This document shows positions 1 to 8,419 of a DNA stretch of 64,000 nt, in pieces. Each line of letters opens with the position of its first letter. The stretch's first letter is position 1. Source of the stretch: Paraflavitalea sp. CAU 1676. Its GTDB lineage: Bacteria; Bacteroidota; Bacteroidia; Chitinophagales; Chitinophagaceae. The DNA lies in the NCBI RefSeq assembly GCF_029223285.1, contig NZ_JARHUJ010000008.1:310001-374000 (forward strand), given 5' to 3'. Below the pieces are notes generated by a model that had not been told where the DNA came from, did no database searches, and saw nothing but the letters and a program-made list of their open reading frames with translations. Position numbers and translations under genes: made by a program.

Positions 1-173
<173 letters not shown>

Positions 174-208
174 TTCGTCGGTTCAGATACGAATTCAGCT
201 AGTTGAGA

Positions 209-237
209 AAGCTGCACTGTAATGGTGCAGCTTTTTT
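209..237 (+). terminator. Rho-independent terminator of pruA
   Basis: A perfect 9-bp stem (AAGCTGCAC / GTGCAGCTT, 209-217 with 225-233) with a 7-base loop is followed by a T run. Confidence 0.85.
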
Positions 238-750
238 CGTGGTGACAAATCGCGTCGGTTCGCTGAGTTCCCATAGAGTCTCGCTCGGGTAAGGAAGTCG
301 TCGCTTCATGTCCCTGCATCCCGAAAAATCACCCGTTTGGGTGATGCCCAATTTTTTTGTGGTTATCGAAACTTGTATACTTTTAACAAATTATTGCCAA
401 CACCCTCCGGCAATAACCTAAACCCGGACTGATCACCTTACGGTGCATCTACAGGCTATTTCATCCCCCTCAGTAGCCGGTTAACAGTCATGGTTTTTTC
501 CAGTATTGATTAAGGTCCTATGCGCTCACCCGTGAGCGCAGGTGCATTGTATTGTTGTTGGCTGCCGTTTAGCACCCTGTTTTTGTCAGTTCGTGGAGGC
601 TAAGTGTCAATACGAACATGTTGCGAATTGGCAGCCATTTACAGGCTTTACTTTAGCCTGGATATACTGTATTGGAATGACGCCGAAATCCAAAAAAAGT
701 CAGGCGGAGAATGCTGAAAATCCTAAAGAGTAAGCGATAACCTAATCATC
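238..750. other. Gene-free stretch before the TM2 protein
   Basis: About 510 bases without a credible gene. The one open frame (542-733) codes for a Cys/His-rich peptide with no signal peptide or recognisable domain and is probably chance. I see no clear promoter or repeat here. Confidence 0.5.
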
Positions 751-1257
751 ATGTTCATGAAATTCTTTAAACCCTTTGCAATGCTGGCGATTGCGGCATG
801 TTCCGTTGTGCTTTTCACTTCCGCTATTCCTGCCAGCGAGAAGCCTGCCGAAAAAGCTGCTGTAAACCCCAACGTGGAAAGAGCTGCGCTGGCCTGGAAA
901 GAAGCTGCTGCCGATGGCAACGTTTCTACCAAAGAACTGAAAACAATTGCTACCGAATTGAAAGGTGGCAAGCTGACCTTTAAAGAGAAGGTTGGTCTTA
1001 AACTGTTTGGCAAGAAGATCGCATCTAAAATGAATGCGGCACCTGCCAGCGGTGAAAAATCTCAATTGATCGCCCTGCTGCTTTGCGGCTTCCTGGGTGG
1101 TCTGGGTATCCACAGGTTCTACCTGGGTTACACCTGGCAAGGTATTGTTCAGTTGCTGACCCTCGGTGGTTGCGGCATCTGGGCGCTGATCGATTTCATC
1201 CGCATCATCACCGGCGATCTGCAGCCTAAGGATGGTACGTATGCTACTACCTTATAA
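751..1257 (+). CDS. TM2 domain-containing membrane protein
   Basis: 168 residues. A hydrophobic N-terminal segment (about residues 8-27) resembles a signal peptide or anchor and ends near SAIPAS. A charged, Ala/Lys-rich stretch follows (about 30-100). The C-terminal third is a TM2 domain: two membrane helices (LIALLLCGFLGGLG and GIVQLLTLGGCGIWALIDF) joined by the family signature GIHRFYLGY. The biochemical role of TM2 proteins is unknown. A second ATG at 757 is an equally good start. The next gene encodes a DUF2752 protein, which is also a small membrane protein; a terminator-like hairpin lies between them. Confidence 0.8.
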   Translation: MFMKFFKPFAMLAIAACSVVLFTSAIPASEKPAEKAAVNPNVERAALAWKEAAADGNVSTKELKTIATELKGGKLTFKEKVGLKLFGKKIASKMNAAPASGEKSQLIALLLCGFLGGLGIHRFYLGYTWQGIVQLLTLGGCGIWALIDFIRIITGDLQPKDGTYATTL

Positions 1258-1269
1258 TTTTTGAACAAG

Positions 1270-1297
1270 GGCTCCGGTAATGAACCGGGGCCTTTTA
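1270..1297 (+). terminator. Terminator after the TM2 gene
   Basis: A 9-bp stem with one G-T wobble (1270-1278 with 1284-1292) followed by TTTT. The ATG at 1280 lies in its loop, which argues against using that ATG as the start of the next gene. Confidence 0.7.
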
Positions 1298-1309
1298 TCC
1301 CCCAATCCC

Positions 1310-1645
1310 ATGCAACGTTTCCGATACTATTTTACTATTGCCAAGCTGGCTTTTCTCGTCATTACACCGATCGTGTTGTTGATATTGCCGGCCGATTTCT
1401 TCGATCAGGGAGAATCCGTATGTCTTTCTAAAGTGATCTTTGATGTGGAATGCTTCGCCTGTGGGTTGACGAGGGCCTGCATGCACCTCATTCATCTTGA
1501 GTTTGAAGAGGCATTCGCCTATCACATGTTTTCCTTTATTGCCTTCCCGGCTTTGGCGGCTTATTGGGTGTATTGGTTCCTGAAAGAGCGCAAGGCTTTT
1601 TTGAAGATGCGGGCGGCCATGCGACTGGCGGTTCAGCAGGCATAG
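1310..1645 (+). CDS. DUF2752 family membrane protein
   Basis: 111 residues from ATG 1310 (MQRFRYYF). An in-frame ATG at 1280 falls inside the preceding terminator hairpin, so it was not used. The protein has an N-terminal hydrophobic helix (KLAFLVITPIVLLILP), then the DUF2752 signature CFACGLTRACMHL near residues 45-57, and a second hydrophobic segment (FSFIAFPALAAYWVYWF) before a basic C-terminal tail. This matches the size and layout of DUF2752 proteins, which are inner-membrane proteins of unknown role. The two cysteines of the CxxC-type signature are present. Confidence 0.8.
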   Translation: MQRFRYYFTIAKLAFLVITPIVLLILPADFFDQGESVCLSKVIFDVECFACGLTRACMHLIHLEFEEAFAYHMFSFIAFPALAAYWVYWFLKERKAFLKMRAAMRLAVQQA

Positions 1646-1667
1646 CAGATGGAGCAGGAACGAAAAG

Positions 1668-1706
1668 AAAAAGCAGGCTATCGTAACCGACAGCCTGCTT
1701 TTTTTC
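1668..1706. terminator. Bidirectional terminator between converging genes
   Basis: A 10-bp stem AAAGCAGGCT / AGCCTGCTTT (1670-1679 with 1692-1701) is flanked by A-rich sequence on the left and T-rich sequence on the right, so it can end both the DUF2752 transcript and the minus-strand barrel gene. Confidence 0.85.
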
Positions 1707-1726
1707 ATGGCAGATATGTGATTCGA

Positions 1727-2260
1727 TTATTTGGAACCGCCACCCAGGTGGATCTGGAAGCCAATGTTTACACCGAAAGTACCTCTGCGGTCATCACCGA
1801 TGGCATCACCACCCAATGAGCGGTATTGCAGGGCAAATTCGAGTGCTGTGTTAGGAGTCAGGAACACGGCAGGGCCGGCAGAGATGGCAAATTGATTAAC
1901 GCCATTGCTTTCGTCTTGTTTGATAGAACCAAAGCCATAGCTGGCATCAGCGAAGATGTTCAGTTTTTCTGCTGCTGGCAGGAAGTAGTAGCGCAGGAAG
2001 GGAGCTACCAATACCATGCTGCTGGCATCACCACCTTTGGGTTTAGAGCTTTCAATATCCACTCTCAGACCACCGGCAAATTTGCTGGCGAAGAAATATC
2101 CTGCCTTAGGGCTGAATGTGATATCGGTGCTTTTAGCCTCACCTTGTTTAGATGATTCAAAGCCGGCATTACCACCAACTAACCATTGTCCTTTGTTTAC
2201 CTGCGCAAATACACCTTGAGCTGCTACTGTCAAAAAAGCTGCGAATAAAACCTTCTTCAT
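1727..2260 (-). CDS. Outer-membrane beta-barrel protein, OmpW/OmpA-barrel-like
   Basis: 177 residues with a classical signal peptide (MKKVLFAAFLTVAAQGVFAQ) cleaved after AQ. The mature part is a run of alternating amphipathic strands (for example GYFFASKFAGGLRVDIE, FLRYYFLP, LEFALQYRSLGG) and ends in FGVNIGFQIHL, the pattern of a small eight-strand barrel. This fits the outer membrane protein beta-barrel domain families common in Bacteroidota. No substrate can be inferred. The gene is transcribed alone, convergent with the DUF2752 gene, and faces another barrel gene across a 345-bp divergent gap. Confidence 0.75.
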   Translation of the reverse strand: MKKVLFAAFLTVAAQGVFAQVNKGQWLVGGNAGFESSKQGEAKSTDITFSPKAGYFFASKFAGGLRVDIESSKPKGGDASSMVLVAPFLRYYFLPAAEKLNIFADASYGFGSIKQDESNGVNQFAISAGPAVFLTPNTALEFALQYRSLGGDAIGDDRRGTFGVNIGFQIHLGGGSK

Positions 2261-2605
2261 TTTTGTGGTTTTTGATTAAATAAGAAATCGGATTAAGTAC
2301 TTCGTACTCGTTATCGCATATAAAAAAGAAATTACTTGGTTTTTATTGTGTGAATAGTTGTAAAAATTTAATCAAGACATGATAAAACAATTGTGTAAGC
2401 AGAACATGTTACACATTCTATCCGGGTGGTGATGGCTGATTCATCCTTTAATATATACAATCCATACCCGCTTTTTTAATTGTTGAGCGGAAAAGGGGAG
2501 TTCCTGGCTGGCAGTAATCGATGTAAACCACATTGTCATGTTATTTTCTGCCGGCTTGTTTTAGCGCAGCTTTGCCGCATCATTAACCAATCAACAAAAG
2601 ATTTT
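2261..2605. promoter_or_regulatory. Divergent intergenic region between two barrel genes
   Basis: 345 A/T-rich bases between divergent genes, so both promoters should lie here, but I find no clean TTG/TAnnTTTG pair. A short palindrome, AGTAC-TTC-GTACT, sits at 2296-2308, about 40 bases upstream of the minus-strand gene; it could be an operator. Confidence 0.35.
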
Positions 2606-3199
2606 ATGAAGAAGTATTGTATGATCCTGGCACTCTCCGCCCTTTCATTGGCAGGCACTGCACAGCAGATCAGGTATGGCGCGAAAGCAGGATTGAACCT
2701 GGCAAACTTTTCAGGTGATATTGAAGACAATAAGATGAAACTGGGTATTCACCTGGGCGGCTTTGCGAAGATAGCCGTAACGGATGCGATCAGTGTGCAG
2801 CCTGAGCTGGTATTGTCTTCACAGGGAGCAAAAGAGAAATCATCTTATGAGGGCATTACGTTCGAATCCAAGACCAAGCTCACTTACATCAATATTCCGC
2901 TTCTGGCACAATACAATACAACCAGCGGTTTTTATGGGGAAACCGGCCCGCAGTTCGGATTCCTGGTGAGCGCAAAAGCCAAATCAGACGAAGGCAAGCA
3001 GAACATCAAGGAGCACATGAAAACACTGGATGTCTCCTGGGCCTTTGGCGTTGGCTATTTGCTGCCCTCGAATATCGGCGTAAATGCAAGGTTCAACCTG
3101 GGCCTGAGCAATATCGCCAAGGGCGAACAGGTAGAAGGTGCTAAGGTTAAGAACAGCGTGATCCAGGTGGGTGTATTCTACGTATTGGGAGAAAAATAG
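2606..3199 (+). CDS. Porin-family outer-membrane beta-barrel protein
   Basis: 197 residues from ATG 2606 (MKKYCMILALSALSLAGTAQQ); this start gives a proper signal peptide, whereas the longer in-frame extension back to 2480 has none. The body opens with IRYGAKAGLNLANFSGD and continues with strand pairs such as ISVQPELVLSSQGAK and YINIPLLAQYN, then GFYGETGPQFGFLVSAKAK. This is the layout of the OMP_b-brl_2 (PorT-like) family. It ends in VIQVGVFYVLGEK. The function is unknown beyond an outer-membrane location. A homologous gene follows immediately (3337-3924). Confidence 0.8.
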   Translation: MKKYCMILALSALSLAGTAQQIRYGAKAGLNLANFSGDIEDNKMKLGIHLGGFAKIAVTDAISVQPELVLSSQGAKEKSSYEGITFESKTKLTYINIPLLAQYNTTSGFYGETGPQFGFLVSAKAKSDEGKQNIKEHMKTLDVSWAFGVGYLLPSNIGVNARFNLGLSNIAKGEQVEGAKVKNSVIQVGVFYVLGEK

Positions 3200-3217
3200 T
3201 GTGTTGTTTTTTTGTAG

Positions 3218-3248
3218 AGCCGGTCATGCAGCATGACCGGCTTTTTTT
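3218..3248 (+). terminator. Terminator between the two paralogous barrel genes
   Basis: A near-continuous palindrome, AGCCGGTCATGC / GCATGACCGGCT (3218-3229 with 3231-3242), is followed by a T run. Confidence 0.85.
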
Positions 3249-3336
3249 GTGTCCTGTAAGTAATAATTCACCTGTTGTGTCGTTATTAGGGCCGCCGAAA
3301 GTGCCGCTGACAAACAAGGGAATGAATACCACTGAT

Positions 3337-3924
3337 ATGGAAAAACAGTTCCTGCATAAATACTTATTGTTGGTCGTTTGTGCCTTTTCGTTCCTTGCAG
3401 GCCAGGCCCAGGTGAAGGTGGGAATCAGGAGCGGGTTTACGGTGGCCGGATTGGTTGGTCCGGATGTACACGCCTATGATGCGAAGCTTAGTTTTTATGC
3501 TGCAGGGTTTGCCAATGTACCCTTGTTCGATGCATTCAGCCTGCAGCCGGAAATACAGTATTCCCGTCAGGGCGCCTGTAACGATCATGAAGGACCTGTT
3601 ACCAGAGAACGGCTCAACTACCTCAATGTGCCGTTATTGGCCCGATATCAATCCAGGATGGGGCTGTACGCAGAAACAGGGCCGCAGTTCGGTTTCCTGA
3701 TCAATGCCCAAAGGAAAGACAACGCTCATTTAACCAATGTAAACGGATCATACCGTCCGTTCGATTTTTCCTGGGTGTGGGGCGCTGGTTACCGGATTAC
3801 GCAACGGGCTGGTGTGGACCTGCGGTGGAACCTCGGCATGACCGACGTTTCGGACTATCCGGGTACCGTGCGCAACAGCGTTTGGCAGATAGGCCTCGCC
3901 TATACGCTGGGAACCTTTCACTGA
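3337..3924 (+). CDS. Porin-family outer-membrane beta-barrel protein (paralog of the preceding gene)
   Basis: 195 residues from ATG 3337 (MEKQFLHKYLLLVVCAFSFL); ATG 3322 adds five residues and is possible. A signal peptide ends at GQAQ. The core repeats the features of its neighbour: VKVGIRSGFTVAGL, FSLQPEIQYSRQGA, YLNVPLLARYQS, GLYAETGPQFGFLI and a C-terminal VWQIGLAYTLGTFH. The two genes are therefore tandem paralogs that have diverged strongly. The role is unknown. An intervening terminator suggests separate transcription. Confidence 0.78.
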   Translation: MEKQFLHKYLLLVVCAFSFLAGQAQVKVGIRSGFTVAGLVGPDVHAYDAKLSFYAAGFANVPLFDAFSLQPEIQYSRQGACNDHEGPVTRERLNYLNVPLLARYQSRMGLYAETGPQFGFLINAQRKDNAHLTNVNGSYRPFDFSWVWGAGYRITQRAGVDLRWNLGMTDVSDYPGTVRNSVWQIGLAYTLGTFH

Positions 3925-3960
3925 AAGCAGTTATTTACCACGAACATATTCTTTATATGA

Positions 3961-3993
3961 AAACCACTGTCATTGGCAGTGGTTTCTTACTTT
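3961..3993 (+). terminator. Terminator upstream of pyrR
   Basis: A 9-bp stem AAACCACTG / CAGTGGTTT (3961-3969 with 3977-3985) is followed by a T-rich run. It probably ends the barrel transcript. It lies about 75 bases before pyrR, so an attenuator role cannot be excluded, but I see no antiterminator. Confidence 0.7.
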
Positions 3994-4065
3994 TATGGAA
4001 ATTTTTCTTTTTAAAGGGACCTCCGGTTTTTGAGTGGTGGCTTTGAAGAGACTAATACTTTTTAC

Positions 4066-4587
4066 ATGAAAACGGTTTTGAACGAGCAGCAACTGGCAAT
4101 TACCATCAAGCGTCTGGGCCATCAAATACTGGAGAACCACGTAAACCTTGAAAATACGGTATTGATCGGCATTCAGCCCCGGGGCATCTTTGTATCGGAC
4201 CAGATCGTGCGGGAGATACGCGAACTGGTGCCAGCCGATGTGGTAAAATATGGAAAACTGGACATTACCTTTTATCGCGACGATGTGCGCACTTCCCTGC
4301 ACGCGCCCAATCATACAGATATTCCCTTTAGCATAGAGAACAAGAACGTGGTGATCATCGATGATGTATTGTGGACAGGCCGCACTATACGGGCTGCCCT
4401 CGATGCCCTGCTCGATTTTGGCAGGCCTGCCAAGGTGGAGCTTTGTGTGCTGATTGACCGCCGTTTCAGCCGCCAATTGCCCATCCAGGCCGATTATGTT
4501 GGTAAATCGATCGATTCCATCGTTTCGCAGAAAGTGAAGGTATTCTGGAAGGAAAAGGATGGGAAAGAAGAGGTAGTGCTGTTGTAA
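4066..4587 (+). CDS. pyrR: Bifunctional pyr operon regulator / uracil phosphoribosyltransferase PyrR
   Basis: 173 residues from ATG 4066 (MKTVLNEQQLAITIKRLGHQ). It has a type I phosphoribosyltransferase fold. The PRPP-binding signature VVIIDDVLWTGRTI lies at residues 95-108, preceded by LIGIQPRGIFVSD and the DITFYRDD strand typical of PyrR. In Firmicutes PyrR controls pyr mRNA attenuation; in Bacteroidota it occurs next to pyrB, as here, and its regulatory role is less certain. pyrB starts 69 bases after its stop and has its own promoter-like sequence. A longer in-frame start at 4030 has no support. Confidence 0.9.
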   Translation: MKTVLNEQQLAITIKRLGHQILENHVNLENTVLIGIQPRGIFVSDQIVREIRELVPADVVKYGKLDITFYRDDVRTSLHAPNHTDIPFSIENKNVVIIDDVLWTGRTIRAALDALLDFGRPAKVELCVLIDRRFSRQLPIQADYVGKSIDSIVSQKVKVFWKEKDGKEEVVLL

Positions 4588-4615
4588 TATGTTAGTATCC
4601 TGTGAGATACCTTAT

Positions 4616-4647
4616 TTTGCACCATAATATTTTTTGCCCTAATTTTG
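4616..4647 (+). promoter_or_regulatory. Promoter of pyrB (Bacteroidetes type)
   Basis: TTTG at 4616-4619, a 20-base spacer, and TAATTTTG at 4640-4647 match the TTTG / TAnnTTTG promoter. The ATG of pyrB at 4657 gives a very short leader. Confidence 0.6.
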
Positions 4648-4656
4648 CTGCCCGAC

Positions 4657-5592
4657 ATGCAACTTTCAGTTAAACATTTGCTCGGCATCAGGGATCTTAC
4701 CCGGCAGGACATCCAGCTTATCTTAGATACTGCTACGGAATTCAAAGAAGTATTGCAGAGACCCATCAAAAAAGTACCCTCTCTGCGGGATGTAACCATC
4801 GTTAATTTATTCTACGAGAATTCTACCCGCACCCGCATATCATTTGAACTGGCGGAGAAGCGCCTTAGTGCAGACACCATCAACTTTACAGCCAGCGGTT
4901 CATCGGTTTCGAAGGGCGAAACCTTACTGGACACCGTCAACAACATCTTATCTATGAAGGTAGATATGGTGGTGATGCGGCACAGTGCCAGCGGTGCCCC
5001 TCACTTCCTGGCCAAGCACATCCCGGCAGCCATTATCAATGCAGGCGACGGCATCAACGAGCACCCCACACAGGGACTGCTGGATGCATTTTCCATGCGC
5101 GAAAGACTGGGCCGGCTGGAAGGACTTAAAGTGGCCATCATCGGCGATATCATGCACTCTCGCGTGGCCATGAGCAATATTTACCTGCTTAAGAAAATGG
5201 GCGCAGAGGTGATGGTAGCAGGTCCGCCCACGCTAATACCGAAGTATATACAGGAGGCATTCGATATCAGGGTTGAATACAACCTGCGCAAAGCGCTGGA
5301 ATGGTGCGACGTGGCCAACGTGTTGCGTATCCAGCTCGAGCGGCAAAACCAGGTACTCTTCTCTTCCCTGCGCGAATACAGCCTTGCCTACGGTATCAAT
5401 AAACGTTTACTGGATAGCCTGAATAAAGAAGTTGTTATCATGCACCCCGGACCCATCAACAGGGGCGTGGAACTGGATAGCGATGCGGCCGACAGTAAGC
5501 AATCACTGATACTGCAGCAAGTGGAGAACGGTGTGGCCGTACGGATGGCGGCGCTGTACCTGCTTTCCGGAGGGAGAGGTAGTATGAATTAG
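4657..5592 (+). CDS. pyrB: Aspartate carbamoyltransferase catalytic subunit
   Basis: 311 residues from ATG 4657 (MQLSVKHLLGIRDLTRQDI). It joins carbamoyl phosphate and aspartate in the second step of UMP synthesis. The carbamoyl-phosphate loop STRTR is at residues 56-60, followed by SFELAEKRL. Further family blocks are GSSVSKGETLLDT, the HPTQGLLDAF motif, and HPGPINRG near residue 263. The length is typical for the catalytic chain; no pyrI is seen nearby. A TTG four codons upstream was rejected because it lies inside the promoter. Confidence 0.95.
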   Translation: MQLSVKHLLGIRDLTRQDIQLILDTATEFKEVLQRPIKKVPSLRDVTIVNLFYENSTRTRISFELAEKRLSADTINFTASGSSVSKGETLLDTVNNILSMKVDMVVMRHSASGAPHFLAKHIPAAIINAGDGINEHPTQGLLDAFSMRERLGRLEGLKVAIIGDIMHSRVAMSNIYLLKKMGAEVMVAGPPTLIPKYIQEAFDIRVEYNLRKALEWCDVANVLRIQLERQNQVLFSSLREYSLAYGINKRLLDSLNKEVVIMHPGPINRGVELDSDAADSKQSLILQQVENGVAVRMAALYLLSGGRGSMN

Positions 5593-5644
5593 AGGCGGGT
5601 GCAATAGCTCCGATCTGTCAGACCTTGTTCCTTAAAACCAATTT

Positions 5645-6124
5645 ATGCAACGTATTGCCTTATTTCCCGGAACATTTGATCCTATTACGATTGGCCACCT
5701 CGATATCATCGACCGGGCCTTGCCTTTGTTCGACAAACTGGTGATCGGTATCGGACGTAACATCAATAAAACCCCGATGTTCACCGATGAACAAAGGATC
5801 GGCTGGATACAGGAAATATATAAGGATAATTCCAAAGTAAGCGCCGTATTGTACGAAGGACTGACGGTGACTTGTTGCCAGAACGTAGGCGCCAACTTTA
5901 TCGTACGGGGCATCCGCTATGTGAACGACTTCGAGTACGAAAAGGCCATTGCGGACATGAACCGCAGCCTCGATCATGATATAGAAACAGTTTTCCTCAC
6001 CTGCCTGCCGCAATACACTTCAGTAGCGTCTACGCTCGTTCGTGACGTATTGAAGAATGGCGGAGATGTGATGAAGTTCCTGCCCGACGTAGTCGCCCGC
6101 TCCCTCCAATTAAAGAAGAAATAA
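5645..6124 (+). CDS. coaD: Phosphopantetheine adenylyltransferase
   Basis: 159 residues, the normal CoaD length. It transfers AMP from ATP to 4'-phosphopantetheine in coenzyme A synthesis. The nucleotidyltransferase motif is clear: LFPGTFDPITIGHLD, with TxGH at residues 15-18. The downstream blocks VRGIRYVNDFEYE, MNRSLDHDIETVFL and the YTSVASTLVRDVLKNGGDV segment are all present. It is followed 4 bases later by a hotdog thioesterase, so the two are probably co-transcribed. Confidence 0.95.
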   Translation: MQRIALFPGTFDPITIGHLDIIDRALPLFDKLVIGIGRNINKTPMFTDEQRIGWIQEIYKDNSKVSAVLYEGLTVTCCQNVGANFIVRGIRYVNDFEYEKAIADMNRSLDHDIETVFLTCLPQYTSVASTLVRDVLKNGGDVMKFLPDVVARSLQLKKK

Positions 6125-6128
6125 TCGG

Positions 6129-6554
6129 ATGATCTGGTTTCAGCAAAACATACAGCCGCAGGATCTGCAACCACTGGGTAATAGTACCATTGCCGAGCAG
6201 ATCGGCATCGAGTTTACCGAACTGGGACCCGACTTTCTCAAAGGGCGCATGCCGGTAGATCATCGTACGCATCAGCCCTATGGATTGCTGCATGGCGGAG
6301 CATCCTGTGTATTGGCCGAAACGCTCGGCAGTGTAGCATCTGCCCTGGTGATCGATCAGTCTAAATTCATTTGTGTAGGGCTGGAGATCAACGCCAATCA
6401 TATCAGGAGCGTACGAGCGGGTTTTGTGACAGGAACGGCTTCTCCGATCCATATTGGAGCCACTACCCATGTGTGGGATATCCGCATCGTAGACGAAAGA
6501 GAGAAACTGGTTTGCATAAGCCGGCTCACTGTTGCTATACTTCCCAGGAAATAA
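6129..6554 (+). CDS. Hotdog-fold thioesterase (PaaI/YdiI type)
   Basis: 141 residues, single hotdog domain. The active-site segment LHGGASCVLAETLGS (His55, Glu64) matches the YdiI/EntH/MenI group, in which Glu is the catalytic carboxylate. These enzymes hydrolyse acyl-CoA or acyl-carrier thioesters. A role as 1,4-dihydroxy-2-naphthoyl-CoA thioesterase in menaquinone synthesis is possible but unproven, as no men gene is nearby. It starts 4 bases after coaD and ends 5 bases before the secreted hydrolase, so it is mid-operon. Confidence 0.85.
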   Translation: MIWFQQNIQPQDLQPLGNSTIAEQIGIEFTELGPDFLKGRMPVDHRTHQPYGLLHGGASCVLAETLGSVASALVIDQSKFICVGLEINANHIRSVRAGFVTGTASPIHIGATTHVWDIRIVDEREKLVCISRLTVAILPRK

Positions 6555-6559
6555 TCCCC

Positions 6560-7594
6560 ATGCGAATACATATACTTGCCTGCCTGCTGTTGATTGCAGG
6601 TGCAGGATTTACGCAGCCCACCCAGCCGGCCGATTACGGGCTGAAGGCCTTTACCATTGAGAGCAAGCGGCTGGGTTCAATACACTTTTACGTGTCTGCG
6701 GCAGGTATAGATTCTACCAAACCATTGCTCATTGCATTGGATGGATCAGGGCATTTCCCGCTGGCCACGTTGGTAAAGATGAAGAAACATATGCAGATCG
6801 TCAATACGCTCGACTTTGATCTGCTCCGGTTGGCAAATAAGTTTCATATTGTACTGATCAGTAAGCCAGGCGTTCAGTTTTGTGATACCGTAGCTATTGA
6901 AAGCGACCAACTTGATATGGAACTGGTGGCAGCAACATTGAAACCATCTGCAGAATATAACGCAAAAGCAGGCCTGGAATGGCGCACTGAGGCAGCTTCA
7001 GCAGTGATAGACTATTTATACAAGAGAATACCGGTCAATAAACAAAAGATCATCGCATATGGCTATTCGGAAGGGGGACAGGTAGTACCGAGGCTGGCTG
7101 TTATCAATAAAAAGATCACACACTGTGCTAGTATAGTTGGCTCCGGATTAAACCAGTTCTATGACTGGATCACTGCGCAAAGGATCTTAGCTGCCAAAGG
7201 GGATATTACCCACCAGGAAGCCCAGCGAAGGGTTGATTCGCTTATGGCCGTTTTTGCAGATATATACCAGCATCCCCGGGCTGCGGACAAAGAATGGGAT
7301 GGGCATACCTATTTGCGCTGGGGGAGCTACGGTTCCCGGCCCGCACTCGAGTCGCTAAGGAGTCTAACCATTCCGATCTTTATGGCTGTGGGCAGTGATG
7401 ACAAGAACTCTCCCATTTATGGGCTCGATTATGTACCGCTTGAATTTATGCGCCTGGACAAGCACAACCTCACGTATAAAGTGTATCCCACAGATCATTT
7501 CTTCAATGAGCACCGCATTACCAATGGAAATGAAGAGGTCATCAGTCACAAGCAACAAATGATCGAAGACCTGTTGAAATGGATTGGGAATTAG
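6560..7594 (+). CDS. Secreted alpha/beta-hydrolase
   Basis: 344 residues from ATG 6560, chosen because MRIHILACLLLIAGAGFTQP is a clear signal peptide and the ATG lies 5 bases after the thioesterase stop. The alpha/beta-hydrolase nucleophile elbow is GYSEGG (Ser170). The Asp is probably in the VGSDDKNSPI segment, and the His in YPTDHFFNEH near the C-terminus. A DGSGHFP loop near residue 61 may form the oxyanion side. It resembles BAAT/dienelactone-type hydrolases, but the substrate cannot be read from sequence. Confidence 0.75.
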   Translation: MRIHILACLLLIAGAGFTQPTQPADYGLKAFTIESKRLGSIHFYVSAAGIDSTKPLLIALDGSGHFPLATLVKMKKHMQIVNTLDFDLLRLANKFHIVLISKPGVQFCDTVAIESDQLDMELVAATLKPSAEYNAKAGLEWRTEAASAVIDYLYKRIPVNKQKIIAYGYSEGGQVVPRLAVINKKITHCASIVGSGLNQFYDWITAQRILAAKGDITHQEAQRRVDSLMAVFADIYQHPRAADKEWDGHTYLRWGSYGSRPALESLRSLTIPIFMAVGSDDKNSPIYGLDYVPLEFMRLDKHNLTYKVYPTDHFFNEHRITNGNEEVISHKQQMIEDLLKWIGN

Positions 7595-7650
7595 CCTGTG
7601 CGTAAACACACAGCAATAATACAACCATAGCTTGACCGGATAGCAGCCTG

Positions 7651-7754
7651 CAAATATCCGCCGGCCTGCAGTTAAAGGTTGATGCTTTTGCAATCGATAG
7701 AATACGAAATGCAAATAAGCCATCAAATCCACTACAAATAGCCGCCGGCCTGCA
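7651..7754. repeat. Pair of 20-bp direct repeats, one inside the Nudix 3' end
   Basis: The segment at 7735-7754 is copied with one mismatch at 7651-7670. On the minus strand both read LQAGGYL, the last residues of the Nudix protein, so the intergenic copy is a footprint of a small duplication. Confidence 0.7.
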
Positions 7755-8358
7755 ATACGTCAATGATAGAGGGGAAAGTGTTTAAAGTGTATTGTTTGAT
7801 CTCTTCAGGAGGTACCCATTTGATCTGGGTGATCTGTTCTTCTGTTTGTGGCACCAGCGCCTGCTCGCCGGGAGCTTTCATTAAATACCAGTGCGACTCT
7901 TTTAAAATGTGCTTGCCGCTTTCGTCGTAGGTATGATAAGTGACAACAAGAGGTTTCTCAAGACTTACTTTGTCGACGCCGGTTTCCTCCTGTACTTCAC
8001 GTACGGCACAGGTTTCAAGCGATTCGCCGGGATCCAGTTTCCCTTTGGGTAGGTCCCATTTGCCGCGGCGTTGCATGATCAGAATAGCTCCTGCATCATT
8101 CAACACGAGCCCGCCGGCTGCTTGTACCAGGGTGAATTTTCTGCGGAATGTTTTTTCAAGCTCTGCTAAATTGGGGTGTACAAATATGCCTGCGTGGATC
8201 TTCTCCTGCCTCATTTCATGGATCATGGAATTGACGCCCGGGGTAGAGAATTCATCGATCAAAACGGCATCATCGTGATGTGCGTAGGGTTCAATATCGG
8301 GCGTGATCTGGTCCGTCAGGAAAAGAGGTTTGTCGTTGAAGTAGATTTTGATGTGCAT
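7732..8358 (-). CDS. Nudix hydrolase
   Basis: 208 residues from the ATG at 8358 (MHIKIYFNDKPLFL). The Nudix box spans residues 106-128: G106, E112 and REVQEETGV (GKLDPGESLETCAVREVQEE pattern), with the metal-binding glutamates intact. It is preceded by the usual FTLVQAAGGLVLNDAGAILIMQRRGKWDLPKG block. The first 70 residues form an extra N-terminal domain. Such enzymes hydrolyse a nucleoside diphosphate linked to another group; specificity is not predictable. It lies on the opposite strand, divergent from pyrE with a 61-bp gap and convergent with the hydrolase gene. Confidence 0.9.
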   Translation of the reverse strand: MHIKIYFNDKPLFLTDQITPDIEPYAHHDDAVLIDEFSTPGVNSMIHEMRQEKIHAGIFVHPNLAELEKTFRRKFTLVQAAGGLVLNDAGAILIMQRRGKWDLPKGKLDPGESLETCAVREVQEETGVDKVSLEKPLVVTYHTYDESGKHILKESHWYLMKAPGEQALVPQTEEQITQIKWVPPEEIKQYTLNTFPSIIDVLQAGGYL

Positions 8359-8419
8359 AAATAATTTTCCATTTTCCCGGTTCAACCGCCAATTTCGCCG
8401 GACTGAATAAAATCACATT

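Noticed and set aside
542-733. A 63-codon open frame before the TM2 gene
   Set aside because: No signal peptide, domain or promoter supports it.
3961-4065. PyrR-dependent attenuator in front of pyrR
   Set aside because: The hairpin is a simple terminator placed right after the barrel gene; no alternative antiterminator stem or PyrR-type binding loop is visible.
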